Origin: JAXDAY01 sp034679345
Lineage (GTDB): Bacteria > Eisenbacteria > RBG-16-71-46 > CAIMUX01 > VGJL01
Assembly (NCBI GenBank): GCA_034679345.1
Contig: JAXDAY010000018.1
Coordinates: forward strand, 7,364-71,363
DNA: 64,000 nucleotides
Reading direction: 5' to 3'
Shown here: positions 1 through 8,184 of the stretch, in pieces
Position numbering within the stretch: the stretch's first letter is position 1
Layout: the number at the start of each line of letters is the position of its first letter
Notes under the pieces: generated by a model
The model's input: only the letters and a program-made list of their open reading frames with translations
Databases searched by the model: none
Told to the model about the DNA's origin: nothing
Position numbers and translations under genes: made by a program

Positions 1-547
1 CGAGCCCGTGGTCACGGTGGGACGAAACGGCAGCGATGCGAACCTCCTCCTGCCCGAGCCGCTCCTGCGGGCGCGCGGGATCGACCTCGTCCGCACCGAT
101 CGCGGCGGCGACGTGACCTACCATGGTCCGGGGCAGCTGATCGGCTACCCGATCATTGACCTGAAGGGCCTGCACAACGACGTCCATCGTTTCTTGCGCG
201 AGATCGAGGAGGCGATCATCCGAACCGTGGCCCGATGGGGGATCGCCGCGGGACGCAACCCGGGCAAGACCGGGGTCTGGGTGGGAGATGAGAAGCTCGC
301 CTCGATCGGGCTCAAGGCGAGCCACTGGGTGACGATGCACGGCTTCGCGCTCAACGTGACGACAGATCTGTCGGCTTTCGATGTGATCGTTCCCTGCGGC
401 ATCGCAGGTTGCCGGATGACCTCGATCGAGCGGCTATGCGGCCGCGCGATCGCGATGCGGGAGGTGGGGGAGGCGATCGTCGAGGAGCTTGCCCGGCTCT
501 GGCTCCGCCGCCCCGCCTGGGAAGAGTGGGACGGATGGCGAAGGTGA
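1..547 (+). CDS. lipB: Octanoyltransferase LipB (5'-truncated by window edge)
   Basis: Transfers octanoyl groups from octanoyl-ACP to lipoyl domains, the first step of lipoate synthesis, in the cytoplasm. The reading frame is open at the left edge, so the N-terminus is missing. What remains carries the LipB core: the RGGDVTYHGPGQ block, which lines the substrate pocket, then GDEKLASIGLK with the catalytic lysine, and VPCGIAGCRMTS with the catalytic cysteine. About 180 of the usual 210-230 residues are present. The stop overlaps the start of the next gene by 13 bases, suggesting translational coupling to the 2-oxoacid dehydrogenase E1. With lipA about 3.5 kb downstream, this forms a lipoate synthesis-and-use cluster. 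The identification is secure; the true start lies outside the window. Confidence 0.95.
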   Translation, partial: EPVVTVGRNGSDANLLLPEPLLRARGIDLVRTDRGGDVTYHGPGQLIGYPIIDLKGLHNDVHRFLREIEEAIIRTVARWGIAAGRNPGKTGVWVGDEKLASIGLKASHWVTMHGFALNVTTDLSAFDVIVPCGIAGCRMTSIERLCGRAIAMREVGEAIVEELARLWLRRPAWEEWDGWRR

Positions 548-2592
548 ACACAGCGCGAAAGCCCGCGCGCAAGATCCTCGCCGCGTCGGACTCCGTCGCG
601 GAAATCGACCTGCGTTCGGTCCATCGGTTGATGCTCCTCACCCGCCGGCTCGACGAGAAAATGCTCATCCTCTTGAAGCAGGGAAAGAGCTTCTTCCACA
701 TCGGCGCCTCCGGCCACGAGGCGATCCAGATCGCGGCGGCTGTCTCGATGATTCCGGGCAAGGATTGGTCCTACCCGTACTATCGCGACCTCGCCTTCTG
801 CCTGCAGCTCGGGATGACTCCGGAGGAGGTGTTGCTCTCCTTCCTGAGCAAGCCGGACGATCCCAACAGCGGCGGGCGACAGATGCCGCAGCACTACGGG
901 CATCGACGGCTTCGCATCGTCTCCCAGTCGAGCCCGACGGGAAGCCAGTTTCTGCAGGCGGTCGGCTGCGCCATGGGATCGAAGCTCGAGGGGACCGACG
1001 AGGTGGTCTACGTCTCTGCGGGCGAAGGGACGACGAGCCAGGGCGACTTTCACGAGGCCCTGAACTGGGCCAGCCGCGAGAAGCTGCCGGTCCTCTTCGT
1101 CATCCAGGACAACAAGTACGCGATCAGCGTCCACATCTCCCAGCAAACGACCGGCACGGTCTACGATCTCTGCGGCGGCTATATGAATCTTCGCCGCTAC
1201 TCTGTAGATGGAACGGAGTTCCAGGCTTCGCTTCGAGTGATGCGCGAGGCCGTGGAAGGCTGCCGACGCGGGGAAGGGCCGGCCATCGTCGTAGCCGACG
1301 TCGTGCGGCTTCTTCCCCACTCCTCGAGCGACAACCAGGCGAAGTATCGAGGGAAGGACGAGCTGGAGGCCGACCGCGCGCGCGATCCGATTCCTCGCAT
1401 CGAGCGCATGCTGATCGAGCAGGGGCTTCTGTCTGAGGAGCAGGCGCGGGAGCTACGGGAGGAGATCCGCGCGGAAGTCGACGCCGCCGCCGAGGCCGCC
1501 GCCGCCGCGCCCGACGCCGACCCGTCGACGGCAACCTGGTTTGTGACCTCCGCTCCGGGCTACGCCCCTCCTTTGGGCGCGCGACCGCTGCCCGAAACGA
1601 GCGGAGAGCCGATCGTGCTGGTGGATGCGATCAATCACGCCCTGAGGGAGGAGATGGCGAGAAACGATCGCATCATCGTCTACGGAGAAGACGTCGAGGA
1701 TCACAAGGGGGGTGTCTTCACCGCGACCACCGGGCTCTCGGTTCGCTACGGACGCTCCCGCGTCTTCAACTCGCCCCTGGCGGAGTCGAGCATCGTCGGC
1801 ACGGCCATCGGCCTGGCGGTGCGCGGATGGAAGCCGGTCGTGGAGATCCAGTTCGGCGACTATATCTGGCCTGCGATGAACCAGATCCGAAACGAGCTCG
1901 CCACGATGCGCTACCGCTCCGCGGGCAACTGGTCGGCGCCGGTCGTGATTCGTGTCCCCGTGGGGGGCTACATCCACGGCGCGCTCTACCACAGCCAGAA
2001 TATCGAAGCGACCTTCGCCCACTTCCCGGGCCTCTACGTGGTCTACCCGAGCAACGCCGCCGACGCCAAGGGGCTCCTGAAGTCGGCGATCCGCGGAGAA
2101 GACCCGGTGCTCTTTCTCGAGCACAAGGGGCTCTACCGGCAAATCCACGCCGCGGCGCCGGAACCCGATGCCGAGTTCCTGCTGCCCTTTGGTGCCGCCC
2201 GTGTGGCGCGCGAAGGAAGCGACATCTCGATCGTGACCTACGGCGCGATGGTCAAGAAGTCGCTCGATGCCGCCGGGAAGATGGCGGCGCGGGGCATCTC
2301 CGTCGAGGTGATCGACCTGCGCTCGATTCTCCCCTGGGACAGGGAGACCGTCTTGCGAAGCGTGGGCAAGACCGGCCGGGTCCTCGTGGCGCACGAGGAC
2401 GTCCTCACGATGGGATTCAGCGCGGAAGTGGCCGCCGTGATCTCGCAGGACGGATTCGAGTTCCTGGATGCGCCGGTGATGCGCCTCGGCGGGGCCGACT
2501 CGCCGGTGCCCTACAACTGGCATCTCGAAGCGGAGATCCTGCCGCAGGACCGCCATCTGATGGCGGCCCTTGAGCGGCTCGCCGCCTACTGA
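535..2592 (+). CDS. 2-oxoacid dehydrogenase E1, alpha-beta fusion
   Basis: Thiamine-diphosphate E1 of a pyruvate or branched-chain 2-oxoacid dehydrogenase complex; it decarboxylates the oxoacid and passes the acyl group to lipoyl-E2. The first half (about residues 1-345) is the alpha subunit, with a GEG...DNKYAIS thiamine-diphosphate motif. The second half (about 360-685) is the beta subunit, with EDVEDHKGGVF, FNSPLAESSIVG and the transketolase C-terminal domain. An Ala/Glu-rich linker joins them. The ATG at 535 follows GGGAAGAGTGGGA and begins MAKVNTARKP; an in-frame start further upstream would run across lipB and looks spurious. At 685 aa it equals alpha plus beta, so it is a real fusion. 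Substrate choice (pyruvate versus branched-chain oxoacid) cannot be settled from sequence. An E3 gene is not in the window. Confidence 0.93.
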   Translation: MAKVNTARKPARKILAASDSVAEIDLRSVHRLMLLTRRLDEKMLILLKQGKSFFHIGASGHEAIQIAAAVSMIPGKDWSYPYYRDLAFCLQLGMTPEEVLLSFLSKPDDPNSGGRQMPQHYGHRRLRIVSQSSPTGSQFLQAVGCAMGSKLEGTDEVVYVSAGEGTTSQGDFHEALNWASREKLPVLFVIQDNKYAISVHISQQTTGTVYDLCGGYMNLRRYSVDGTEFQASLRVMREAVEGCRRGEGPAIVVADVVRLLPHSSSDNQAKYRGKDELEADRARDPIPRIERMLIEQGLLSEEQARELREEIRAEVDAAAEAAAAAPDADPSTATWFVTSAPGYAPPLGARPLPETSGEPIVLVDAINHALREEMARNDRIIVYGEDVEDHKGGVFTATTGLSVRYGRSRVFNSPLAESSIVGTAIGLAVRGWKPVVEIQFGDYIWPAMNQIRNELATMRYRSAGNWSAPVVIRVPVGGYIHGALYHSQNIEATFAHFPGLYVVYPSNAADAKGLLKSAIRGEDPVLFLEHKGLYRQIHAAAPEPDAEFLLPFGAARVAREGSDISIVTYGAMVKKSLDAAGKMAARGISVEVIDLRSILPWDRETVLRSVGKTGRVLVAHEDVLTMGFSAEVAAVISQDGFEFLDAPVMRLGGADSPVPYNWHLEAEILPQDRHLMAALERLAAY

Positions 2593-2648
2593 GTGACCGC
2601 GCGGGTTTGAGTCCCGCGCGGAGTCGAGTTTCGGAAGGAGATGGGCTC

Positions 2649-4079
2649 ATGAAGGTCGAGATGGTGATGCCCCAGATGGGCGAGTCGATCGCCGAGGGGA
2701 CGATCCTCAAGTGGTTGAAGAAGGAAGGCGATGTCGTCGAGAAGGACGAGAACATCCTCGAGATCTCGACCGACAAGGTCGATTCGGAGATCCCGTCACC
2801 CGCGCCGGGGAAGATCGTCGCCCTTCTTGCCGCCGAAGGGGACACGGTTCCGGTGGGGCAGGTGATCGCCCACATCGAGACCGACGTGAGCGCGTCGGTG
2901 GAAGTGAAGAAGGAGCCGCCCCCGCAACCGAAGACCCAGGAGGCTCCGCCTCCCGCGACGGATGAGCCGAAGCAGCCGCCGGCCGCGGCGCCGGTCGCGC
3001 CCAAAGCTCCCGCGCCGGGCGGCACCAAGCCCGTCGCGCCGGTTGCGCCGGTCGGCCCGCTCCCGCCTCGCGACGACGCCGGCCGGTTCTACTCGCCGCT
3101 CGTGCGCTCGATCGCGCAGGCGGAGGGAGTCGCTCTCGCCGAACTCGCGCAAGTCCCCGGCAGCGGGGTGGGTGGACGGGTGACGAAGGATGACATCATC
3201 GCCTATGTCGAGCGCAAGAAGGGCGCGCCCGCGGCGATACCGCAACCGGAACTGCCGGCGAGCTCCCCGGTGCGCGTCGGCGTCGCGCCGAGCGCCCCGC
3301 CGTCGCCGCCCTCGCCGATCGCAAGCCCGGGCCGCGGCGTTCCGATGGCCACCGCGACTCTCAAGGTCGCTTCGACGCGGCAGACGCCTGAGGGTCCGGT
3401 CGATGTCGTGCCGATGGATCACATCCGCCAGAAGATCGCCGAGCACATGGTCCGCTCCAAGGCGACCTCGCCCCACGTCGCCTCCGTCACCGAGGTCGAC
3501 ATGACACGGATCGTGCGCTACCGGGAGGCGAACAAGGCCGCCTTCGAGGCGGGCGAGGGGTTCAAGCTCACCTTCACCCCGTTCTTCGTCCTGGCCACGG
3601 TTCGAGCGCTCAAGGAGTTCCCGTTCGTGAACGCCTCCGTCGAGGGGACGGACATCCTCGTCAAGCGCTTCATCAACATCGGCATCGCCGTGGCGACCGA
3701 CTACGGCCTCATGGTGCCGGTCCTGCGGGGGGCCGATTCGTTGAACTTCCTTGGGATCGCGAGAGGCGTGAGCGACCTCGCGACGCGCGCGCGCGCGAAG
3801 CAGCTGAAGCCCGATGAGGCGATCGGAGGCACCTTCTCGATCACGAACATGGGGACGGTGGGGACGCTCTTCGGGATCCCGGTGATCGCGCAGCCGCAGG
3901 TGGGAATCCTCGGGCTCGGCGCGATCCAGAAGCGGCCGGTCGTCCGGGACGACGCGATCGCGATTCGCGAGATGATGTACATGTGCCTCTCCTATGATCA
4001 TCGGATCGTCGACGGGGCGATGGGAGGTTCCTTCGTCGAGAGAGTGGCCTACCATCTCGAGACGATGGAGCTTGCCTAG
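2649..4079 (+). CDS. Dihydrolipoamide acyltransferase (E2) of 2-oxoacid dehydrogenase
   Basis: E2 core of the dehydrogenase complex. Order of domains: lipoyl domain (residues 1-78) with the lipoyl lysine K43 in STDKVDSEIP; a long Pro/Ala-rich flexible linker; a peripheral-subunit (E1/E3) binding domain starting near FYSPLVRSIAQ and ending GGRVTKDDI; a second Pro/Ala linker; and the catalytic domain with HRIVDG near the C-terminus (H451, D455). The start at 2649 follows GGAAGGAG with good spacing; an upstream in-frame start at 2607 lacks a ribosome site. Length is 476 aa, typical of a one-lipoyl-domain E2. It lies 56 bases after E1, so the two are surely co-transcribed. K43 is the target of LipB and LipA encoded on either side. 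Confidence 0.94.
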   Translation: MKVEMVMPQMGESIAEGTILKWLKKEGDVVEKDENILEISTDKVDSEIPSPAPGKIVALLAAEGDTVPVGQVIAHIETDVSASVEVKKEPPPQPKTQEAPPPATDEPKQPPAAAPVAPKAPAPGGTKPVAPVAPVGPLPPRDDAGRFYSPLVRSIAQAEGVALAELAQVPGSGVGGRVTKDDIIAYVERKKGAPAAIPQPELPASSPVRVGVAPSAPPSPPSPIASPGRGVPMATATLKVASTRQTPEGPVDVVPMDHIRQKIAEHMVRSKATSPHVASVTEVDMTRIVRYREANKAAFEAGEGFKLTFTPFFVLATVRALKEFPFVNASVEGTDILVKRFINIGIAVATDYGLMVPVLRGADSLNFLGIARGVSDLATRARAKQLKPDEAIGGTFSITNMGTVGTLFGIPVIAQPQVGILGLGAIQKRPVVRDDAIAIREMMYMCLSYDHRIVDGAMGGSFVERVAYHLETMELA

Positions 4080-4099
4080 CCGGAAGGAAGGTCGAGAGG

Positions 4100-4999
4100 A
4101 TGACCGAGACCGTCGATATGAGCCGGCGCCCCGAGTGGCTGAAGGTCCGCCTTCCACAGCACGGGACCTTCGTCGCGACGCGGGCCATTGTGAACGGCAA
4201 CCGGCTCCACACCGTCTGCGAGAGCGCCCGCTGCCCGAACATCGGGGAGTGCTGGGGGGCTGGGACGGCAACCTTCATGATCCTGGGCAACGTTTGCACC
4301 CGCGGCTGCCGGTTCTGCGCGGTGGCGACCGGACGCCCCACGGAGCTCGACCGCGAAGAGCCGGGACGAGTCGCCGATGCGGTGGCTGCGATGAATATCC
4401 GCCATGCGGTGATCACCTCGGTGAATCGCGACGAGCTGCCCGACGGTGGGGCGGCGATCTTCGCCGCGACGATCCGCGCGATCCGCCAGCGCGCCGCCGG
4501 CGTCACGATCGAGGTTTTGATCCCTGATTTCATGGGGGATCGCGAATCGCTCGACATCGTCCTGGACGCGAGGCCGGAGATCCTGAACCACAATGTCGAG
4601 ACCGTCCCGCGCTGCTACCGGATGGTGCGCCCGCAGGCGAAATACGCCCGGTCCCTCTGGGTCCTCGCCCGGGCGAAGAGCAAGGGGCTCGTCACGAAGA
4701 GCAGTATCATGGTCGGCCTCGGCGAGAGCGAGGAGGAGGTCGTGGGCGTCCTTCGCGACCTGCGCGGGGTCGACTGCGACAACGTCACGATCGGGCAGTA
4801 CCTCCAGCCGACGAAGAAACACATCGCGGTGCAGCGCTGGGTGACGCCGGATGAGTTCGCGCGATATTCGAGGGCGGCCCTCGCCATGGGGTTCCGCCAC
4901 GTGGAGAGCGGGCCGCTGGTCCGCTCCTCCTACCATGCGGAGCGCGGCGTCCCGGGCCGCATCCGCCCCCCTGTGGAGCCCCAGAAAGAAAAATCTTGA
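4100..4999 (+). CDS. lipA: Lipoyl synthase LipA
   Basis: Radical SAM enzyme that inserts two sulfurs into octanoylated E2. Both clusters are visible: the auxiliary CX4CX5C cysteines C40, C45 and C51, and the radical SAM CX3CX2C cysteines C66, C70 and C73. The C-terminal RSSYHAE serine motif, which ligates the auxiliary cluster, is present. At 299 aa it has normal length. The ATG follows AGGAAGGTCGAGAGG. It starts 20 bases after E2 in the same orientation. Its TGA stop codon is part of the -35 hexamer (TTGACG) of the lexA promoter, so the lipoate operon and the SOS operon abut without spare DNA. Confidence 0.97.
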   Translation: MTETVDMSRRPEWLKVRLPQHGTFVATRAIVNGNRLHTVCESARCPNIGECWGAGTATFMILGNVCTRGCRFCAVATGRPTELDREEPGRVADAVAAMNIRHAVITSVNRDELPDGGAAIFAATIRAIRQRAAGVTIEVLIPDFMGDRESLDIVLDARPEILNHNVETVPRCYRMVRPQAKYARSLWVLARAKSKGLVTKSSIMVGLGESEEEVVGVLRDLRGVDCDNVTIGQYLQPTKKHIAVQRWVTPDEFARYSRAALAMGFRHVESGPLVRSSYHAERGVPGRIRPPVEPQKEKS

Positions 5000-5025
5000 C
5001 GGCACGAACGCGCGTTCGGTAATCT
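4996..5025 (+). promoter_or_regulatory. lexA promoter (-35 TTGACG, -10 TAATCT)
   Basis: A sigma70-like promoter: TTGACG at 4996-5001 and TAATCT at 5020-5025, separated by 18 bases. The -35 contains the lipA stop codon. The spacer is filled by the palindromic LexA box, so bound repressor would occlude RNA polymerase. Predicted transcription would start near 5032, leaving a leader of about 95 bases before lexA. Confidence 0.7.
5005..5018. promoter_or_regulatory. LexA box CGAACGCGCGTTCG
   Basis: A perfect 14-base palindrome between -35 and -10. It fits the Gram-positive-type LexA consensus CGAACRNRYGTTYC at 13 of 14 positions and is fully symmetrical. A closely matching box occurs in front of dinB (20696-20709) and a degenerate one in front of dnaE2 (46338-46351). 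Confidence 0.85.
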
Positions 5026-5045
5026 CCTCCCAGACCCTGAAAGAT

Positions 5046-5099
5046 CGGGCGGGGATGCCGGCCCACTGCTGTCCCCCCGACGCAACGGCGCCCCGCCCG
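5046..5099 (+). other. GC-rich hairpin in the lexA 5' leader
   Basis: CGGGCGGGG at 5046-5054 pairs perfectly with CCCCGCCCG at 5091-5099, enclosing a 36-base loop. It lies wholly in the predicted lexA untranslated leader, downstream of the LexA box and upstream of the ribosome site AAGAAGGAG. It could be a leader structure affecting translation or transcript stability, or a chance pairing in GC-rich DNA. No T-run follows it. Confidence 0.35.
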
Positions 5100-5128
5100 G
5101 TCGAATCGAGCAAGAAGGAGTGGCCACG

Positions 5129-5725
5129 ATGCGACCTTTGACCGAGCGCCAGCGGGAGATCCTCGACTTCATCCTCCAGATGATCGCCGACGAGGGGCGT
5201 TTCCCCTCCTATCGGGAAATCGGCGCCCATTTCGGCCTGACCTCGCCCGCCACCGTGAGCCAGCACCTCGAGGCCTTGGCCGTGAAGGGGGCCCTCACCA
5301 AGAACGGACGCTTCTACGCTCCGGCCGAGGAGCTGCGCTCCGACATTGGCGTGCCGATCGTCGGTCGGGTCGCCGCCGGGACGCCGATCACGGCGGTGGA
5401 GAACATCGAGGACCATCTTCGCTGGGATCGCATCGGCGGCGAGGGGACCTTCGCCGTGCGCGTCATCGGCGACAGCATGATCGACGAGGGAATCCGCGAG
5501 GGAGACCTCGCCGTCGTCGAGCCATGCGAGGAGCCGTCGAACGGCGACCTGGTTGTCGCCTACGTGGGCGAGGAGCGGGAGGCGACGGTCAAGCGATACT
5601 GGCGACACCGGGGGCAGATCGAGTTGCGCCCCGCCAACCCGGCCTATCAACCCCTGCGTTTCGGATCGATCGATCTCAATCTGAAGATGGCCGGTCGTGT
5701 CGTGGCGATTCTGCGCCGCTACTAG
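5129..5725 (+). CDS. lexA: SOS-response repressor LexA
   Basis: Transcriptional repressor and latent serine protease of the SOS response. The N-terminal winged helix (residues 1-65, RPLTERQREILDFI and TSPATVSQHL) binds operator DNA. The C-terminal S24 peptidase domain shows the self-cleavage site A83-G84 (VAAGTP), nucleophile S116 (GDSMID) and general base K155 (ATVKRYW). At 198 aa the length is normal. ATG at 5129 is chosen because AAGAAGGAG lies 8 bases upstream; an in-frame GTG at 5120 overlaps that ribosome site. The promoter contains a perfect LexA box, so the gene is autoregulated. A small gene follows after 22 bases and is probably co-transcribed. Confidence 0.97.
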   Translation: MRPLTERQREILDFILQMIADEGRFPSYREIGAHFGLTSPATVSQHLEALAVKGALTKNGRFYAPAEELRSDIGVPIVGRVAAGTPITAVENIEDHLRWDRIGGEGTFAVRVIGDSMIDEGIREGDLAVVEPCEEPSNGDLVVAYVGEEREATVKRYWRHRGQIELRPANPAYQPLRFGSIDLNLKMAGRVVAILRRY

Positions 5726-5747
5726 CGCGGCGCGGCGGAGTCGGATC

Positions 5748-6002
5748 ATGCGGTGGGAGCCGATCGACGAGGCGGTCAAAGTCCGCGCCGATTTCCAGGG
5801 CGGAGCGATCACTCCCCTCGTCTTCCGTCGCGGGAACGACATGCACAAGGTCCAGGCGGTCAACACCCGCTGGCAGGATACCCGCGGGAAGCACCGCCTT
5901 TGCTACTTCTCGGTCACAGCCGAGTCAGGGGATGTCTACCAGCTCTGCTTCGACACGGGAGACCTGGTCTGGCGCCTCGAGTACGTGATGTTCGAGGGCT
6001 AG
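5748..6002 (+). CDS. Small conserved-looking protein in the lexA operon
   Basis: An 84-residue soluble protein with no signal peptide or membrane segment, beginning MRWEPIDEAVKV and ending WRLEYVMFEG. The pattern (FQGGAITPLVFR, VNTRWQD, YFSVTAESGDVYQLCFDTGDLVWRLE) suggests a compact all-beta domain and recalls the small DUF6504-type proteins seen beside lexA/Y-family polymerase genes; that family link is from memory and unverified. It sits 22 bases after lexA with no promoter of its own, so it should be induced with the SOS response. ATG 5748 begins the conserved-looking region; in-frame sequence upstream of it overlaps lexA. Confidence 0.75.
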   Translation: MRWEPIDEAVKVRADFQGGAITPLVFRRGNDMHKVQAVNTRWQDTRGKHRLCYFSVTAESGDVYQLCFDTGDLVWRLEYVMFEG

Positions 6003-6112
6003 ACTCGCGCCCGATCGACCAGCAAACGTCCGCCTTGACTCCGATCGGTAGGGGGCGGAGAATTTTGGCGCATTCAGAGACCCAGGTTGAACGCAGAAGG
6101 AGGATCGTCGCG

Positions 6113-6841
6113 ATGAGGCCGCTGATCTCTGTTTCTGTGCTATCGTTGATTCTCTGCCTTGCATACGCCTTGCCCACCTTCGCCGATCAGACTCTGATGG
6201 AAGCCACCTTCGACGACAAGGCGATCGACCAACCGATCGGAACCGGCGGGGCGATCGTCGGAGAGCCCGACTATGTGACTCCCGAGATCGAGGCGATCGT
6301 TCGATCCGCACCGTTCGGCACGCCATGTCTCGAGATCCACAATACGCACGCGACTCTGAACCGCAGCGTCTGGTTCAGCCTTCCGGGGGCGTCGATCTCT
6401 TCGGGACTGGTCGTCATCATCCTGGACATCTGGCTCACGGGGAGCGGCCCTGGGTGGGAGCCCTACTGCGAGATCTACAACGAGAACAACCAGGCGCTCA
6501 CCTACTTCCGCTTTCAGGCGGATGGAACGATCGCCGTCGGCAGCGGGGACGGGCCGATCTACGTGCCCAGCTTTCCCGTCGGACGCCACCTGCCTGTACT
6601 TTTCGCGATCGATATGGACGCCGACACCTACTCCGCGTGGTTCGACGCGATCGAGTGCGTGACGGACGCGCCCCTGGAGCGGGCAGGCTCGGATCTCAAG
6701 AAGATCTGGTTCTTGACCGGCTCCAACTGCGATCCCGACAACCGCTACTCCATCGACAAGATCCGCGTGATCGACTGGATGCCCGACGATATCGCCGTCG
6801 AGCCGGTCAGCTGGGGACAGATCCGGGCGCTCTATCGCTGA
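6113..6841 (+). CDS. Secreted protein with C-terminal EPVSW...RALYR tail
   Basis: A 242-residue exported protein of unknown function. A clear signal peptide (MRPLISVSVLSLILCLAYALPTFA, cleavage before DQ) is followed by a beta-rich domain (residues about 25-225) resembling a concanavalin-like lectin fold in its spacing of aromatic and Gly residues. It ends EPVSWGQIRALYR, nearly identical to the end of the unrelated secreted protein at 12953-13528. The shared tail suggests a sorting or anchoring signal. AGAAGGAGG lies 8 bases before the ATG. A TTGACT at 6035 could be a -35 element. The 3' end overlaps the convergent MFS gene by 10 bases. Confidence 0.85.
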   Translation: MRPLISVSVLSLILCLAYALPTFADQTLMEATFDDKAIDQPIGTGGAIVGEPDYVTPEIEAIVRSAPFGTPCLEIHNTHATLNRSVWFSLPGASISSGLVVIILDIWLTGSGPGWEPYCEIYNENNQALTYFRFQADGTIAVGSGDGPIYVPSFPVGRHLPVLFAIDMDADTYSAWFDAIECVTDAPLERAGSDLKKIWFLTGSNCDPDNRYSIDKIRVIDWMPDDIAVEPVSWGQIRALYR

Positions 6842-8097
6842 TCCGCGCTCGCGGCCGCGATCGGGGACTCCTTCCGATAGCGTCGCAGCTCGGGCGTCCG
6901 TCCCGCGAGCCATCCGCTCGCGAGCAGGCACATTGCTCCCCCGCTCACCACAGAGGCGGGCGCTCCGAACCCCTGGGCCACGAGTCCCGCCTCGAGCTCG
7001 CCCAGTTGCGGTCCTCCCATGAAGAACATCATGTTGACGCTGGTCATCCGGCCCCGCAGCGCATCCGGGGTCGTGAGCTGGCGGATCACGTTGCGCAGGA
7101 TCGTGCTGATCGTGTCCGTCGCCCCCACGATCGCAAGAGCGGCGAAGGCGATCCAGAAGTTGCGGGAGAACCCGAAGAGAATCGTCGCAAGGCCATAGGC
7201 GAAGACGGACGTGAAGAGCATTCGCCCCCGGCGGTGGATCGCGTCGATCCGGCGCACCATGACGAGGCCGCTCGCGAGGGCGCCGACCGAGGTGGCGGCG
7301 TAGAGCCAGCCATAGGCCAGGGGCCCGACGCGCAGGATGTCCTGGGCGAAGATCGGCAGGAGAGCCGTCGCCGAAGAGAAGAAAGTGGCGAAGAAATCGA
7401 GCAACATCGAACCGCGGATGATTGGGTTGGCGAAGACAAACCGGAATCCCTCGAGCGCCGCGCGGAAGCTCACCTCCCCCCGCTCGGCCGGGCCCCGGGT
7501 CGGAACATCCCGCATGAGGAGAAGCGCCCCGATGACAGCGAGGAAGGAGAAGGCGTTCAGCAGATACGCCCATCCGACCCCGAGCGCGGCGATCACGACT
7601 CCGCCAAGCGAGGGCCCCAGCACCGATGCGGTCTGGAAGAGGATGGAATTCAAGCTAACGGCGTTCGGGAGGTGCTCTCGCGGCACCAGGTTCGGGTAGA
7701 GCGACTGACGAGCCGGAGCGTCGAAGGCCGCGGTCGCCGAGCCCAGACCAGCAAGCACGTAGACCGATCCGAGACTCGCGTGCCCGGAGAGCGTGAGATA
7801 GGCGAGCGTCGTGGCCACGATCGCCAGCAACGTCTGGGTCGCGACCATGAGCCGCCGGCGATCTCTCGCGTCGGCGAAGACCCCGCCGATCGCGGCGAGA
7901 GCGACGATCGGCACCACCCGCACGAGGCCGACCATCCCCAGGGCGAGCCCCTTCTTGTCCGGGGGAGCCAGGAGGGAGACGTGCCAGAGGATCGCCGCCA
8001 TCTGCATCATCGTGCCTGTGACGGAGAGAAGCTGGCCGCTCCAGAGGAGCCGGAAGTTCCGATGCTGCAGCGCGGCGAGATTCGACTTCCAGGTCAT
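6832..8097 (-). CDS. MFS transporter (EntS/MFS_3-like exporter)
   Basis: A 421-residue inner-membrane transporter with about 12 hydrophobic helices. The start MTWKSNLAALQHRNFRLLW and the blocks GGVFADARDRRRLM (A-motif between helices 2 and 3) and AAFDAPARQSLYPNLVPREHLPNA are typical of the MFS_3 group that includes the enterobactin exporter EntS and several drug exporters. The substrate is unknown. The start at 8097 is chosen by family alignment; an in-frame ATG at 8160 would add 21 residues, and neither has a clear ribosome site. It is divergent from the DUF3052 gene at 8185 and convergent with the secreted-protein gene before it. Confidence 0.85.
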   Translation of the reverse strand: MTWKSNLAALQHRNFRLLWSGQLLSVTGTMMQMAAILWHVSLLAPPDKKGLALGMVGLVRVVPIVALAAIGGVFADARDRRRLMVATQTLLAIVATTLAYLTLSGHASLGSVYVLAGLGSATAAFDAPARQSLYPNLVPREHLPNAVSLNSILFQTASVLGPSLGGVVIAALGVGWAYLLNAFSFLAVIGALLLMRDVPTRGPAERGEVSFRAALEGFRFVFANPIIRGSMLLDFFATFFSSATALLPIFAQDILRVGPLAYGWLYAATSVGALASGLVMVRRIDAIHRRGRMLFTSVFAYGLATILFGFSRNFWIAFAALAIVGATDTISTILRNVIRQLTTPDALRGRMTSVNMMFFMGGPQLGELEAGLVAQGFGAPASVVSGGAMCLLASGWLAGRTPELRRYRKESPIAAASADQR

Positions 8098-8184
8098 CCG
8101 CGCGAGAGTGATCGTGCGCAAAGCGATCGTCAAGCGAGAGAACGCCGCTTCTGCTAGCATCCCGCGAGGGAGGTCCGAAGGCCG

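Noticed and set aside
4076..5866. A 596-codon minus-strand frame over lipA and lexA.
   Set aside because: Antisense shadow; it would run through the lexA promoter and LexA box.
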